Shown here: in pieces, positions 1 through 7,446 of the stretch
How the letters are laid out: every line of letters starts with the position of its first letter
Numbering within the stretch: position 1 is the first letter of the stretch
Source: CAVSIS01 sp963814875
GTDB taxonomy: Bacteria > Acidobacteriota > Thermoanaerobaculia > Thermoanaerobaculales > Sulfomarinibacteraceae
Length of the DNA: 33,475 nucleotides
NCBI GenBank assembly: GCA_963814875.1
Contig: CAWFFJ010000012.1
Location: forward strand, 1 to 33,475
Reading direction: 5' to 3'
Made by a program: the position numbers and the translations under genes
Notes under the pieces: model-generated
What the model was told of the DNA's origin: nothing
The model's database searches: none
What the model saw: the letters and a program-made list of their open reading frames with translations, nothing else

Positions 1-478
1 GAACCGGGAGTTCGGCCTGCTGGGCTTTGCCGAGAACCAGGTCGAGCCCCGACACGAGCCACGGCGTCAGCCGCGAGTCCCGGCACACCGCCGCGGCACC
101 GGGCGAGAATCGCGAAGCCGTCACGATCAGCACGGCGAGCAGGAGCGCGGCCGCGACTCCCGCGAGGGTCGCCCCGAGGAGACGGTTCAGCCATCCGAGG
201 TGCAGCGCCTGGAGCGTGTTCTCGAATCCCCAGCCCGCAGCCCAGGCGAGCAGCGTGCAGAGCACGAGCGGGAGCAGGCGGCCAAGCACGGCGGCAAGCC
301 AACCCGGGCCAATGATCGTGTCGAGCTGGGCCGCAATGTCCTCGCCGGCAACCACCGCGAGCCACAGCCCGGCCACCCCCCCGCCGATACCGAGCACGAG
401 CCGTACCGCGCCACGCCAGAATCCAGCCAGGGTGACCCCGGCCCACACGACCACCAGAGCCCAGTCGAGGAGCGTCAT
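1..478 (-). CDS. CvpA-like membrane protein, partial (C-terminus off window)
   Basis: The frame is open from an ATG at 478 to the window edge, so about 159 residues of the N-terminal part are visible. It begins MTLLDWALVVVWAGVTLAGF and contains four hydrophobic stretches (about residues 3-20, 27-45, 63-86 and 100-121) separated by short polar turns. The opening, with an Asp in the first helix followed by a Gly-Phe-Trp-Arg-Gly turn, is the layout of the CvpA/colicin V production family of inner-membrane proteins, whose molecular role is poorly known. The start codon overlaps the stop of the upstream CBS-domain gene (ATGA), so translation is probably coupled. The family call rests on topology and the N-terminal pattern, so another small polytopic membrane protein remains possible. 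Confidence 0.6.
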   Translation of the reverse strand, partial: MTLLDWALVVVWAGVTLAGFWRGAVRLVLGIGGGVAGLWLAVVAGEDIAAQLDTIIGPGWLAAVLGRLLPLVLCTLLAWAAGWGFENTLQALHLGWLNRLLGATLAGVAAALLLAVLIVTASRFSPGAAAVCRDSRLTPWLVSGLDLVLGKAQQAELPV

Positions 479-897
479 GGCAGCAGCCGGACCGTAAGGC
501 GCAAGAAGTCCGCCTCGGTGAGGATCCCGAGCAGCTCGCGCGAAGGACCGACCACCGGCAGGCACCCATACTTGTTCTTCATCAGAATGCGCGCTGCCTG
601 TGGGATCGGGAAATCCGGCGTGACGGTGACCACGTCCCGGTGCATGAGCTCCTTGACCGTCACTGTCGCGAACACGCGGCGCTGCTCGCCGGGGTCGACC
701 TCGGCGAAGATCGAGAACGAGGCAGCAAGAAGGTCGCGGTGAGTGAGCAAGCCGACCAGAACACCGTCGCAGACCACCGGGAGGTGTCGGATCCTGCCCC
801 GCTCCATACAACGCTCGGCGTGGGCGAGGGTCTCGTCCTCCGTGAGGGTCACGAGCTCGGTCGACATCAACTCCCGCACCTTCATTCGGCGCGGCAT
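475..897 (-). CDS. Tandem CBS-domain protein
   Basis: The product is 140 residues, essentially two CBS domains and nothing else. The first begins KVRELMSTELVTLTEDETL and contains HLPVVCDGVLVGLLTHRDLL. The second begins TVKELMHRDVVTVTPD and contains GCLPVVGPSRELLGILTEADF. CBS pairs (Bateman modules) bind adenosine nucleotides and usually regulate a partner. A stand-alone protein of this size is likely a soluble sensor. I chose the ATG at 897 because GGAGG lies 7 nt upstream. A longer reading from 936 would overlap the divergent ORF and adds a low-complexity tail. The stop overlaps the start of the CvpA-like gene, which suggests that the membrane protein is the regulated partner, though this is inference only. 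Confidence 0.88.
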   Translation of the reverse strand: MPRRMKVRELMSTELVTLTEDETLAHAERCMERGRIRHLPVVCDGVLVGLLTHRDLLAASFSIFAEVDPGEQRRVFATVTVKELMHRDVVTVTPDFPIPQAARILMKNKYGCLPVVGPSRELLGILTEADFLRLTVRLLP

Positions 898-934
898 CGC
901 AATCCTCCGGCGCCCAGTGTAGCCTAACGACAGC

Positions 935-1297
935 ATGAGCCTGCATTTCGTCTCCAGAGCCCGACCCGGAGCCGAGGCTCCTCCTCGACTGCCCGCGGAC
1001 CCTACGTTCTGTGCGGTCGCAGCGATCGCAGCCGAGGTCCTGCTCGCGGGTCAGCTCGACGAGCCTGGGCCCATGGTCGCTGCCGTCCGCGGCGCCACTG
1101 CGGCAGTCATCGCCGAGCATGTCCCGGGCGGTCGAGTCGAGATCGAGCTGTTACGCACGGGAGCGACACTGACCGTCTCGACCTCGGTCCCGAGGGCCCG
1201 CGTCCGCGCCACTCGGGCCGCGCTCGGCGCCCTGGCGGACAACCTCACGGTCGTGGGTGATCGCTTCGAGCTGACCTGGAGTCTCTCTCAGAAGTGA
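935..1297 (+). CDS. Hypothetical protein, 120 aa
   Basis: I do not recognise a family. Codons have strong G/C preference at third positions like the neighbours. The predicted product alternates helical and strand-like segments, ending in a strand pair near LTVVGDRFELTW, and has no signal peptide or membrane segment. This loosely recalls an anti-sigma-type ATPase fragment, but no ATP-binding motif is convincing. It is divergent from the CBS gene, with 37 nt between the starts, and convergent with fabG. No Shine-Dalgarno precedes the ATG. A TAGCCT hexamer ends 9 nt before it. The main alternative is that the ORF is spurious, because the region has no competing minus-strand gene to account for it. 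Confidence 0.5.
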   Translation: MSLHFVSRARPGAEAPPRLPADPTFCAVAAIAAEVLLAGQLDEPGPMVAAVRGATAAVIAEHVPGGRVEIELLRTGATLTVSTSVPRARVRATRAALGALADNLTVVGDRFELTWSLSQK

Positions 1298-1300
1298 AGA

Positions 1301-1317
1301 CCGCGCACCGAGCGCGG
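1301..1317. terminator. Possible bidirectional hairpin between convergent genes
   Basis: CCGCGC (1301-1306) and GCGCGG (1312-1317) pair around a 5-nt loop. They lie in the 23-nt gap between the stop of the small plus-strand ORF and the stop of fabG. The flanks are only moderately T-rich (TCTTCACTTCT on the minus strand), so intrinsic termination is plausible but not strong. Confidence 0.4.
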
Positions 1318-1320
1318 GAT

Positions 1321-2064
1321 TTACATATAAAGCCCGCCTGAGACGTTGACCACGGTGCCGGTGATGTAGGACGAACCGGGTCCGGCGAGAAACGCCACCG
1401 CCTCGGCGACGTCTGCGGGCTCTCCGAGGCGTGGAATGGCGAGGGCGCCGACCAGCGCCTCGCGCTGGGCATCGCTGAGACCGGCGGTCATCTCGGTCTT
1501 GATGTATCCAGGAGCCACCGCATTGGCCGTGACGCCGCGGCTGCCCAGCTCGCGCGCGAGGCTCTTCGTGAAGCCGACCAGTGCCGCCTTGGCGGCCGCG
1601 TAGTTCGACTGGCCGGGGTTGCCCATCAGGCCGACCACCGAGGTCACGGTGATGATCCGGCCCGAGCGCTGCCGCAGCATGATCTTGGCGACCGGTTGGG
1701 TGACGTGGAAGACGCCGTCGAGGTCCGCGTCCATCACCGCCCGCCAATCCTCTGGACGCATCCGCACGATGAGCTGGTCACGGGTGATTCCGGCATTGTT
1801 GACCAGAATGTCGAGCCGGCCGTGACGGGCGTGCAGCTCACGAACCGCGTCGCCGGCGCTCGCAGCGTCGGTGACGTCGAACACGATGGCCTCCGCTTGA
1901 CCGCCCGCAGCCGCGATCTCGGCCACTGTTTCGTCGAGCGCGGCCCGATCGCGTCCGGCACAGGTCACCAGCGCGCCGTCCGCGGCCAGCCTGACAGCGA
2001 TCGCACGGCCAATGCCTCGGCTCGCGCCGGTCACCAGAGCCACCTGGGCTTCGAGCACCGCCAT
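1321..2064 (-). CDS. fabG: 3-oxoacyl-[ACP] reductase FabG
   Basis: FabG reduces 3-oxoacyl-ACP to 3-hydroxyacyl-ACP with NADPH, the first reduction of each fatty acid elongation cycle in the cytoplasm. The 247-residue product is a classical short-chain dehydrogenase. It has the nucleotide-binding TGASRGIG at about 12-19, NNAG at 89-92, the catalytic Ser in TSVVG (S142), and the YxxxK pair Y155/K159. The C-terminus ends VSGGLYM, typical of FabG. I chose the ATG at 2064 because AAGGGAG precedes it and the length then matches the family. A GTG at 2082 that overlaps the fabD stop is the alternative. It is the last gene of the lipid operon. The usual next gene, acpP, is not present downstream. Confidence 0.95.
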   Translation of the reverse strand: MAVLEAQVALVTGASRGIGRAIAVRLAADGALVTCAGRDRAALDETVAEIAAAGGQAEAIVFDVTDAASAGDAVRELHARHGRLDILVNNAGITRDQLIVRMRPEDWRAVMDADLDGVFHVTQPVAKIMLRQRSGRIITVTSVVGLMGNPGQSNYAAAKAALVGFTKSLARELGSRGVTANAVAPGYIKTEMTAGLSDAQREALVGALAIPRLGEPADVAEAVAFLAGPGSSYITGTVVNVSGGLYM

Positions 2065-2078
2065 GTCGGCTCCCTTCC

Positions 2079-3017
2079 TCACGCCAAGCGGGCGAGGGCC
2101 TCACGGACGTCGACCTCGGTGCCCGCCGCGTAGCAGACCGCGTCGCGCTGGATCCGTCGCACCAGCCCTCCGAGCACCGAGCCCGTCCCAACCTCGACGA
2201 AGGTGTCAAACCCGTCGGCCCACATCCGGCGGATGGTTCGGGACCACAGGACCGGCGCATCCACTTGGCGGATGAGACCTTCGCGCAGGGCCTCGGCGTC
2301 GGCGATCGGCTCGGCATCGACGTTGCGGTACAGGGGGACCGCGGGATCGGCGAGCGTGAGCGCACGCAGCGTCGGCTCGAGACCGGTCCGAGCCGGCGCC
2401 ATCAGCGGAGAATGGAATGGTGCCGACACCGGCAGCAGCAGCACCCGACGGGCGCCGCGCTCGCGGCAGCGCGCACCAGCTCGCTCCACCGCACCGGCGC
2501 TCCCGGCAATCACCACCTGGCCCGGGGCGTTGAAGTTGGCGGCCACCACCGGCTCGCCGGAGACCGCGGTCTCCTCGGCGCAGGCGGTCGCCACCGCCTC
2601 GTCGTCAAGCCCGATCACCGCCGCCATCGCGCCCTCGCCGACCGGCACCGCCTGCTGCATGAGGCGGCCGCGCTGCCGCACGGTGCGAAAAGCGTCGCAG
2701 AGGTCCATCGCTCCCGCCGCGACCGCGGCCGAGTACTCGCCGAGGCTGTGTCCCGCGACCGCCCCCACCCGGAGACCGCCCGCCATCAGCACCCGCCATG
2801 CCGCGATCGAGTGCGCGAGCAAGGCCGGTTGGGTGTTTTCGGTCAGACGAAGGGTGTCCTCGGGGCCCTCCCAGCACAGCCGGGAAAGGTCGCTGCCGAG
2901 GGCGGCGTCGGCGGCGGCGAAGACCTCGCCCGCCGCTTGCCACGACTCCGCGAGATCGCACCCCATGCCGGCAGCCTGGCTGCCCTGTCCTGGAAACAGT
3001 GCCGCGATCCGAGCCAT
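2079..3017 (-). CDS. fabD: Malonyl-CoA:ACP transacylase FabD
   Basis: FabD moves the malonyl group from CoA to acyl carrier protein, making the extender unit for fatty acid synthesis. The 312-residue protein starts MARIAALFPGQGSQ, which holds the oxyanion-hole Gln (Q11). It carries the nucleophile Ser91 in GHSLGEYSA, Arg116 in the RG motif that contacts the malonyl carboxylate, and His202 in SAPFHSPLM, so the catalytic set is complete. It follows fabH by 10 nt and its stop lies 14 nt upstream of the chosen fabG start. Length and motif spacing match the E. coli enzyme closely. Confidence 0.96.
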   Translation of the reverse strand: MARIAALFPGQGSQAAGMGCDLAESWQAAGEVFAAADAALGSDLSRLCWEGPEDTLRLTENTQPALLAHSIAAWRVLMAGGLRVGAVAGHSLGEYSAAVAAGAMDLCDAFRTVRQRGRLMQQAVPVGEGAMAAVIGLDDEAVATACAEETAVSGEPVVAANFNAPGQVVIAGSAGAVERAGARCRERGARRVLLLPVSAPFHSPLMAPARTGLEPTLRALTLADPAVPLYRNVDAEPIADAEALREGLIRQVDAPVLWSRTIRRMWADGFDTFVEVGTGSVLGGLVRRIQRDAVCYAAGTEVDVREALARLA

Positions 3018-3027
3018 CTCGCCCCCC

Positions 3028-4026
3028 TCAGTAACGGAAGAGCATCGACGCGCAGGTCAGGCCACCACCGAACGCCGACGCGAGCACGAGGTCACCGCGC
3101 TTGAGCCGTCCCTCGTCCACCGCGTCGGCCATGGCGAGCGGAATCGAGGCCGCCGAGGTGTTTCCGGTGTGCTGCACGTTGACGAAGACCTTGTCCTCGC
3201 CGAGCCCCAGCCGGCTGCCCACCGCCTGCAGAATGCGGATGTTCGCCTGATGGGGAATGAAAAGGTCGAGGTCTTCGGGCGCCATCCCGGCGCTTTCGAG
3301 GACCGACAGGCTGAGCTCGGTGAGGGCGCGGACCGCGACCTTGAAGGTCTCGTTGCCGCGCATCTTGATGAACGGGAGCCGCTGGTCGATGGAATCGTGG
3401 CTCGACGGGGGGTAGCGGCAGCCGCCGCCGGGCATGCAGATCATGTCGGCGTAGGTTCCGTCGGTCCGCCAATCGACCTGGAGGATGCCTTCGCCGGCCG
3501 GTGCCGGCTCGAGCACGACCGCTCCGGCGCCGTCGCCGAACAGGACGCAGGTTGTCCGGTCGGTCCAGTCGGTGAACCGGGTCAGGCACTCTGCGCCAAT
3601 GACCAGCACCCGGCGGGAGGTCCCGGTCGCAATGAACTGGCGGGCGACATTGACCGCGTACACGAACCCAGAGCAGGCCGCCGAGAGGTCGAAACAAGCC
3701 GCATTGACAACTCCCAGGCGCGGCTGGAGGATCGCCGACGAGGCTGGGATCGGCTGCTCGGGGGTCGCCGTCGCGAGGATCACCAGATCGACCGACTTCG
3801 GATCGACCCCCGCGTCAGCCATCGCCGCCTTTCCGGCGCGCTCGGCGAGGTCGACAACCCCTTCACCGTCGGCCACGACCCGCCGTTCCCTGATGCCGGT
3901 GCGGGTGGTGATCCACTCGTCGGAGGTGTCGACCATCGCCTCGAGGTCGTGGTTTGTCAGCACCTTTTCGGGCCGAAACGCCCCGATACCGGTCATCTTC
4001 GCCGTCTGCGCGAAGGCATCGTGCAT
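3028..4026 (-). CDS. fabH: 3-oxoacyl-[ACP] synthase III FabH
   Basis: FabH condenses a short acyl-CoA primer with malonyl-ACP to start fatty acid synthesis. In this 332-residue protein the Cys-His-Asn triad is intact: Cys118 in DLSAACSGF, His259 in FIPHQANIRI and Asn289 in HTGNTSAAS. The C-terminal FGGGLTCASMLFRY is typical of the family. The ATG at 4026 lies one nucleotide after the plsX stop (TGACATG) and has GGGGAG 8 nt upstream. Whether acetyl-CoA or branched primers are used cannot be read from the motifs. Confidence 0.96.
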   Translation of the reverse strand: MHDAFAQTAKMTGIGAFRPEKVLTNHDLEAMVDTSDEWITTRTGIRERRVVADGEGVVDLAERAGKAAMADAGVDPKSVDLVILATATPEQPIPASSAILQPRLGVVNAACFDLSAACSGFVYAVNVARQFIATGTSRRVLVIGAECLTRFTDWTDRTTCVLFGDGAGAVVLEPAPAGEGILQVDWRTDGTYADMICMPGGGCRYPPSSHDSIDQRLPFIKMRGNETFKVAVRALTELSLSVLESAGMAPEDLDLFIPHQANIRILQAVGSRLGLGEDKVFVNVQHTGNTSAASIPLAMADAVDEGRLKRGDLVLASAFGGGLTCASMLFRY

Positions 4027-4027
4027 G

Positions 4028-5065
4028 TCAGTCGCTCCCCGTGTCCTCGCTCTCCGTCAGCACCTCGAGGGCCTTCTCGCGGATGCGCTCGATGACCCCG
4101 CTGGAGGCGTAGGAGGCGGCGAACCTGATCGCATTGCGGATCGCCCGAGCCGATGAGCGGCCATGCCCGATCAGACACGCACCGTTCACGCCCAGCAGAG
4201 GCGCCCCCCCGTACTCCGTATAGTCTACCTTCTGACGAAGGTTGAGGAACGCGCCTTTGGCCATCAGAAGACCCGCCCCGTAGACCGGCGACTGCCGCGC
4301 CTCGTCCTTGAGCGCGCCGATGACCAGCTCCCCCAAGCCCTCTGCCGTCTTCAGAATGACATTGCCGGTGAACCCGTCGCAGACCACCACGTCGACGCCG
4401 CCGGCGAAAATGTCTCGCCCCTCCACGTTGCCGATGAAGTTGATGCCTGTCGCCGCGATGTGACGGTACTGCTCGCGGACGCGACGACCGCCCTTGCCCT
4501 CCTCCTCGCCGACCGACATCAACCCCACACGGGGTTCGGGCACGCCGAGAACGGCCTCGGCGTAGAACGAGCCCATCACTGCGAACTGGACCAGGTGAAT
4601 CGGCTTGCACTCGATGTTGGCGCCGACGTCGAGGAGCAGGGTGTGACCGTTGACGCGCGGCAGCAGGGCTGCCAGCGCCGGCCGCTCGATGCCCTCGATC
4701 ATCCCGAGAACCGAGCGCGCCGCTAGCCACGCCGCGCCCGTGTTGCCCGCGGTGACCATCGCCGAGGCCTGACCATCGCGCACCAGGCGGGCGCAGACCG
4801 TCAGCGACGACTGGCGCTTGGAGCGCAGCACGACGGATGGGGCCTCCGCCATGCCGACGACGTCGGGCGCATCGATCACTTCCAGCGTCTCGGGTAGAGT
4901 GCGGAACAGCCCCAGCACTCGGTGGATTCGCCGCGTCGGTCCGACCAGGCGCACGGCGATCCCGAGCTCCTTGACCGCACGGAGAGCGCCCTCGATGATC
5001 GCACGGGGTGCATGATCCCCGCCCATGGCATCGACAGCGATGACGGCCGAGGCTGGAGTGGTCAC
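4028..5065 (-). CDS. plsX: Phosphate acyltransferase PlsX
   Basis: PlsX converts acyl-ACP and phosphate to acyl-phosphate, the donor used by PlsY in phospholipid synthesis; it is a peripheral membrane enzyme. The 345-residue product has the family hallmarks AVDAMGGDHAP near the N-terminus, TAGNTGAAW in the middle, and VVCDGFTGNVILKTAEG toward the C-terminus. The start is a GTG at 5065, since the first in-frame Met is already inside the AMGGDHAP motif. A GAGG/TGAGG stretch lies just upstream. It is separated from rpmF by an unusually long 229-nt gap for this operon and precedes fabH by one base. Confidence 0.95.
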   Translation of the reverse strand: MTTPASAVIAVDAMGGDHAPRAIIEGALRAVKELGIAVRLVGPTRRIHRVLGLFRTLPETLEVIDAPDVVGMAEAPSVVLRSKRQSSLTVCARLVRDGQASAMVTAGNTGAAWLAARSVLGMIEGIERPALAALLPRVNGHTLLLDVGANIECKPIHLVQFAVMGSFYAEAVLGVPEPRVGLMSVGEEEGKGGRRVREQYRHIAATGINFIGNVEGRDIFAGGVDVVVCDGFTGNVILKTAEGLGELVIGALKDEARQSPVYGAGLLMAKGAFLNLRQKVDYTEYGGAPLLGVNGACLIGHGRSSARAIRNAIRFAASYASSGVIERIREKALEVLTESEDTGSD

Positions 5066-5294
5066 GCCTCAGCCTCTCGGCTCGAGCGACGGGACACGAC
5101 CTGCATGGAGTCGGCGGCGCGGAGCCCTGGGAAGAGGGAGCGGGTCACGGCGACTCGGCGCACGCCGAGCCGCCCGGAGGCCGGCCCGAAGCCGGGCGCG
5201 ACATGGACGCACGAGCTCGCCCCGCCGACACCCTCGCCGGCGGCGTCGCCTTGCCGCTGTGTCCGCGTCGCCCGCAGCTCATGCCGGGGGCGCC
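5066..5294 (-). other. 229-nt intra-operon spacer between rpmF and plsX with GC-rich hairpins
   Basis: No convincing gene fits here. Two hairpins can be drawn: CTCGGC/GCCGAG with a GCAC loop, and GCCCG/CGGGC with a 4-nt loop. The other junctions of the operon are 1-26 nt. A 110-codon frame runs through the spacer and ends in a GTGA overlap with plsX, but its sequence is Arg/Ala-rich low complexity and it starts inside rpmF, so I do not call it a gene. Confidence 0.5.
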
Positions 5295-5480
5295 TCAGTC
5301 GAGGTCCTCGACCTCGACGACCTGACGGCCCTTGTAGCTCCCGCAGTGCGGGCAGACCTGGTGCGGCGGCTTGGGTTCGAAGCAGGAGGTGCACAGGCTC
5401 CAGCCTGCCGGCACCAGAGCGTGGTGGGACCGACGCTGCCTGCGGCGGGTCCTCGAGATACGGTTCTTCGGGTTCGGCAT
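5295..5480 (-). CDS. rpmF: Large ribosomal subunit protein bL32
   Basis: The 61-residue basic protein begins MPNPKNRISRTRRRQRRSHH, the standard bL32 N-terminus, and carries the zinc-ribbon pairs CTSC and CPHC of the zinc-binding form of L32. It ends in a short acidic tail (VEVEDLD). A longer frame runs upstream to 5765 but is antisense-like noise. The ATG at 5480 is supported by GGAGCGAGACG just before it and by the family N-terminus. It sits between yceD and plsX, the order conserved in many bacteria. The four zinc cysteines suggest that no zinc-independent substitution has occurred at this locus. Confidence 0.96.
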   Translation of the reverse strand: MPNPKNRISRTRRRQRRSHHALVPAGWSLCTSCFEPKPPHQVCPHCGSYKGRQVVEVEDLD

Positions 5481-5505
5481 CGTCTCGCTCCGTTCGTCGT
5501 TGTAC

Positions 5506-6030
5506 TCAGGAAGGGCGCTCCGAGAGATCGCGCAGGGCCGCCCAGCGCGGGTCAGGCTCCGGCGTGCACTGGCAGGCGCCCTCGAGATTCCGGTTTTCGC
5601 CGCAGGTGGGACACAGGCCTGCGCAGTCGTCGCGACACACCACCCGCATCGGCAGGGCGAGCAGGATCTGCTCGGCCGCGACCTCGCCAAGGTCGAGCTC
5701 GTCATCGACGAGCTGCACCCGGTCGAGGTCACCGTCGCCGAGCTCGACCTCGTCGACCCCGTCACTGGCGATCACTCGGCACAGCTCGAACGCGAAAGTC
5801 TCCCGAGCCTGCCAGGGGACCGCCGTGAGGCAGCGGACGCAGGTCAGGGAGCCGCTCGCCTCGAGTGTGCCGGCGACCGCGTACCCTCCGCCGACTGGGC
5901 GCACCTCACCCGACAGGCGAGCGTGCACCGGCGCCGCCACTTCGCTGGCGTCGAGCCGCTCCGGCGCAACCTCCAGCTCCTCGACGAAGCCCACGGGCTC
6001 CGTGGTAACTCGGGACAGATTGATCCTCAC
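5506..6030 (-). CDS. yceD: YceD/DUF177 family protein
   Basis: The 174-residue acidic protein has the DUF177 layout: CVRC in the middle, the conserved CRDDCAGLCPTCGENRN block near the C-terminus, and a final segment resembling DPRWAALRDL. DUF177 proteins are encoded with rpmF and have been linked to 23S rRNA and ribosome accumulation in plants and bacteria, but their mechanism is unsettled. The start is GTG at 6030 with GGGAGGGG upstream. It is the first gene of the lipid operon, directly behind the promoter at 6055-6082, and 25 nt before rpmF. Confidence 0.92.
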   Translation of the reverse strand: MRINLSRVTTEPVGFVEELEVAPERLDASEVAAPVHARLSGEVRPVGGGYAVAGTLEASGSLTCVRCLTAVPWQARETFAFELCRVIASDGVDEVELGDGDLDRVQLVDDELDLGEVAAEQILLALPMRVVCRDDCAGLCPTCGENRNLEGACQCTPEPDPRWAALRDLSERPS

Positions 6031-6054
6031 GCGCCCCTCCCGGGACGATTGGGA

Positions 6055-6082
6055 AGTATAGCATCGAGCCGGGGGCCGTCAA
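6055..6082 (-). promoter_or_regulatory. Sigma-70-like promoter of yceD-rpmF-plsX-fabHDG
   Basis: On the minus strand TTGACG (6082-6077) is followed by a 16-nt spacer and TATACT (6060-6055), five of six matches in each hexamer. The start site would be near 6048, giving a leader of about 18 nt that is nearly all Shine-Dalgarno. The -35 box overlaps the stop codon of the preceding gene. Confidence 0.7.
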
Positions 6083-6903
6083 CGACGCGCGGGGCCGCCG
6101 AGACGGAGGATGCCGAGCACCGGCTCCGAGGACACCGCGAGAGCGGCTGCGAAGGTCCCTGACCCCAGGGCGACGAGGGACACCGCGGTCCACGCCGCAT
6201 CGCCGATCCAGGGCAGGAAACGCAGACACAGCAGCAGCGCGACGCCGATGAAGACCTCGAAGGAGGGCGGCAGGATCCGGCCCACCAGAGAGCGCAGGGC
6301 CCGAGCGCCGATCGCGGTGCCGAGGACGGCGAGCCCGATCGCCTTGCCGGCGAAAAAGACCAGCCACAGACCAGTGGCGAGCGGGACTCCGGCGGCGGGA
6401 CCCAGGCCGAGGGCCGCGAGCAGGGCGGCGATCAGAGTCACGAAGGCCAGCGCTCCGAGCACCACAACTCGCAGGCCGAGCCGCGGCAGCAGGTCGCCGT
6501 TCGCCCGCACCCAGGTGGGAAACAGAAAGGCGAGCGCGGTCGTCACCAGCAACCAACCTCCGGCGGTGAGCGCCCGCACTGCGACGTCGATCCCGCGCGG
6601 CGCCCCTGCGCCGTCCGGGTGGACAGTGAGGCTGGCGAGCGAGCGGATCGCGATGATCCGGCCCTCGATCACGGCGCCGGGATCGGCAACGACGCGACCG
6701 AAGACTGCGATCACATGCCCATGTACGCGGGCATGCGGACCCAGGTGGACGTCGCCGCCGAGCGCGACCACATCACCGGCAACCTCTTCGTCGACTTGCA
6801 GATCGGACACGATGGCAGCGCGGCCCGGTGCGACCGAGGCGGCGGTCACCGGGGCCGATGCCCCGAGCAGGCAGAGGAGCAGGATCAGTCGTCGCGCCGC
6901 CAT
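6079..6903 (-). CDS. Exported bactofilin-like domain fused to membrane segments
   Basis: The 274-residue product starts with a signal peptide (MAARRLILLLCLLGASAPVTAA). Residues about 27-95 are a run of short hydrophobic strands with Gly turns (for example GDVVALGGDVHLGPHARVHG), the right-handed beta-helix pattern of bactofilin/polymer-forming domains. Four or so hydrophobic helices follow (about 110-265). Cytosolic bactofilins polymerise; this architecture would place the beta-helix outside the inner membrane. It overlaps the end of the anti-sigma gene and so is the third gene of an ECF sigma operon, probably an output of or partner for that system. I chose the ATG at 6903 (GGGAG 4 nt upstream) over 6921. 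The exact function is unknown. Confidence 0.75.
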   Translation of the reverse strand: MAARRLILLLCLLGASAPVTAASVAPGRAAIVSDLQVDEEVAGDVVALGGDVHLGPHARVHGHVIAVFGRVVADPGAVIEGRIIAIRSLASLTVHPDGAGAPRGIDVAVRALTAGGWLLVTTALAFLFPTWVRANGDLLPRLGLRVVVLGALAFVTLIAALLAALGLGPAAGVPLATGLWLVFFAGKAIGLAVLGTAIGARALRSLVGRILPPSFEVFIGVALLLCLRFLPWIGDAAWTAVSLVALGSGTFAAALAVSSEPVLGILRLGGPARR

Positions 6904-7424
6904 GCCACTCCCGGACGCCATCGCCTCACGGCGAGGACGACCGACGCGAGCCCGAGCACGGCAACGGCGGAGCCCGCCAGCGGCATGATGGCGGGCAGGG
7001 CGGAGCCGACCGTGCGGGTGACCGCGAGCAGGGCGACGCTCCAGTCAGAGGCCGCCCCGAGCAGGTGCAACCAGCCGTGGCCCGCGACCATCGGCACCTG
7101 GCCGAGCAGGCGGCCGCCCGGCAGCCCACCGGCGAGCACGCCGCCCGCCGTGATCACGGCAAGCGAGGCGGCAACCGGCACTGCCGCGAGCAACGACCGT
7201 CGGAGGCTGTGCGTCGGCAGATGGTCGAGGACGAGCTGCTCGAGATCCGGGTCGGTTGGTGGAAGTGCGGACTCGACAACCGACGCGAGCCGGCGTTCGA
7301 AGGCGGCCGTCTCAGCGCAGGCGGAGCAGGAGGCGACGTGGCGGCGAGCCTCGGGCGGCAGCTGGTCGAGGGTTCCTCGCGCCTCCACCAGAAGCTCTGC
7401 GACCTCATGACACGGACTCTCCAC
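6885..7424 (-). CDS. Zinc-finger anti-sigma factor
   Basis: This is a 179-residue membrane protein. Its N-terminal cytosolic part has CHE near residue 5 and the H29-x3-C33-x2-C36 motif (HVASCSAC) of the zinc-binding anti-sigma (ZAS/zf-HC2) fold that holds ECF sigma factors inactive. Hydrophobic helices follow at about 77-100 and 141-165, with a weaker one between them, so the C-terminal part is membrane-embedded rather than a large sensor domain. The gene lies 22 nt downstream of the ECF sigma gene and overlaps the bactofilin-like gene, the usual order for a co-expressed sigma/anti-sigma pair. Confidence 0.85.
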   Translation of the reverse strand: MESPCHEVAELLVEARGTLDQLPPEARRHVASCSACAETAAFERRLASVVESALPPTDPDLEQLVLDHLPTHSLRRSLLAAVPVAASLAVITAGGVLAGGLPGGRLLGQVPMVAGHGWLHLLGAASDWSVALLAVTRTVGSALPAIMPLAGSAVAVLGLASVVLAVRRWRPGVAWRRDD

Positions 7425-7446
7425 GGGGCGCCTCCTCTCCGTCAGC

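Noticed and set aside
2203..4095. 630-codon plus-strand frame over fabD and fabH
   Set aside because: Shadow of two certain genes; Arg/Ser/Ala-rich sequence with no family features.
5062..5394. 110-codon frame in the rpmF-plsX gap that ends in a GTGA overlap with plsX
   Set aside because: The position is attractive, but its start lies inside rpmF, no internal start with a ribosome-binding site was found, and the translation is low complexity.
6885..7424. Reading the anti-sigma protein as a full sensor with a periplasmic domain
   Set aside because: After the zinc motif it consists mostly of membrane helices with short loops; no room for a folded periplasmic domain.
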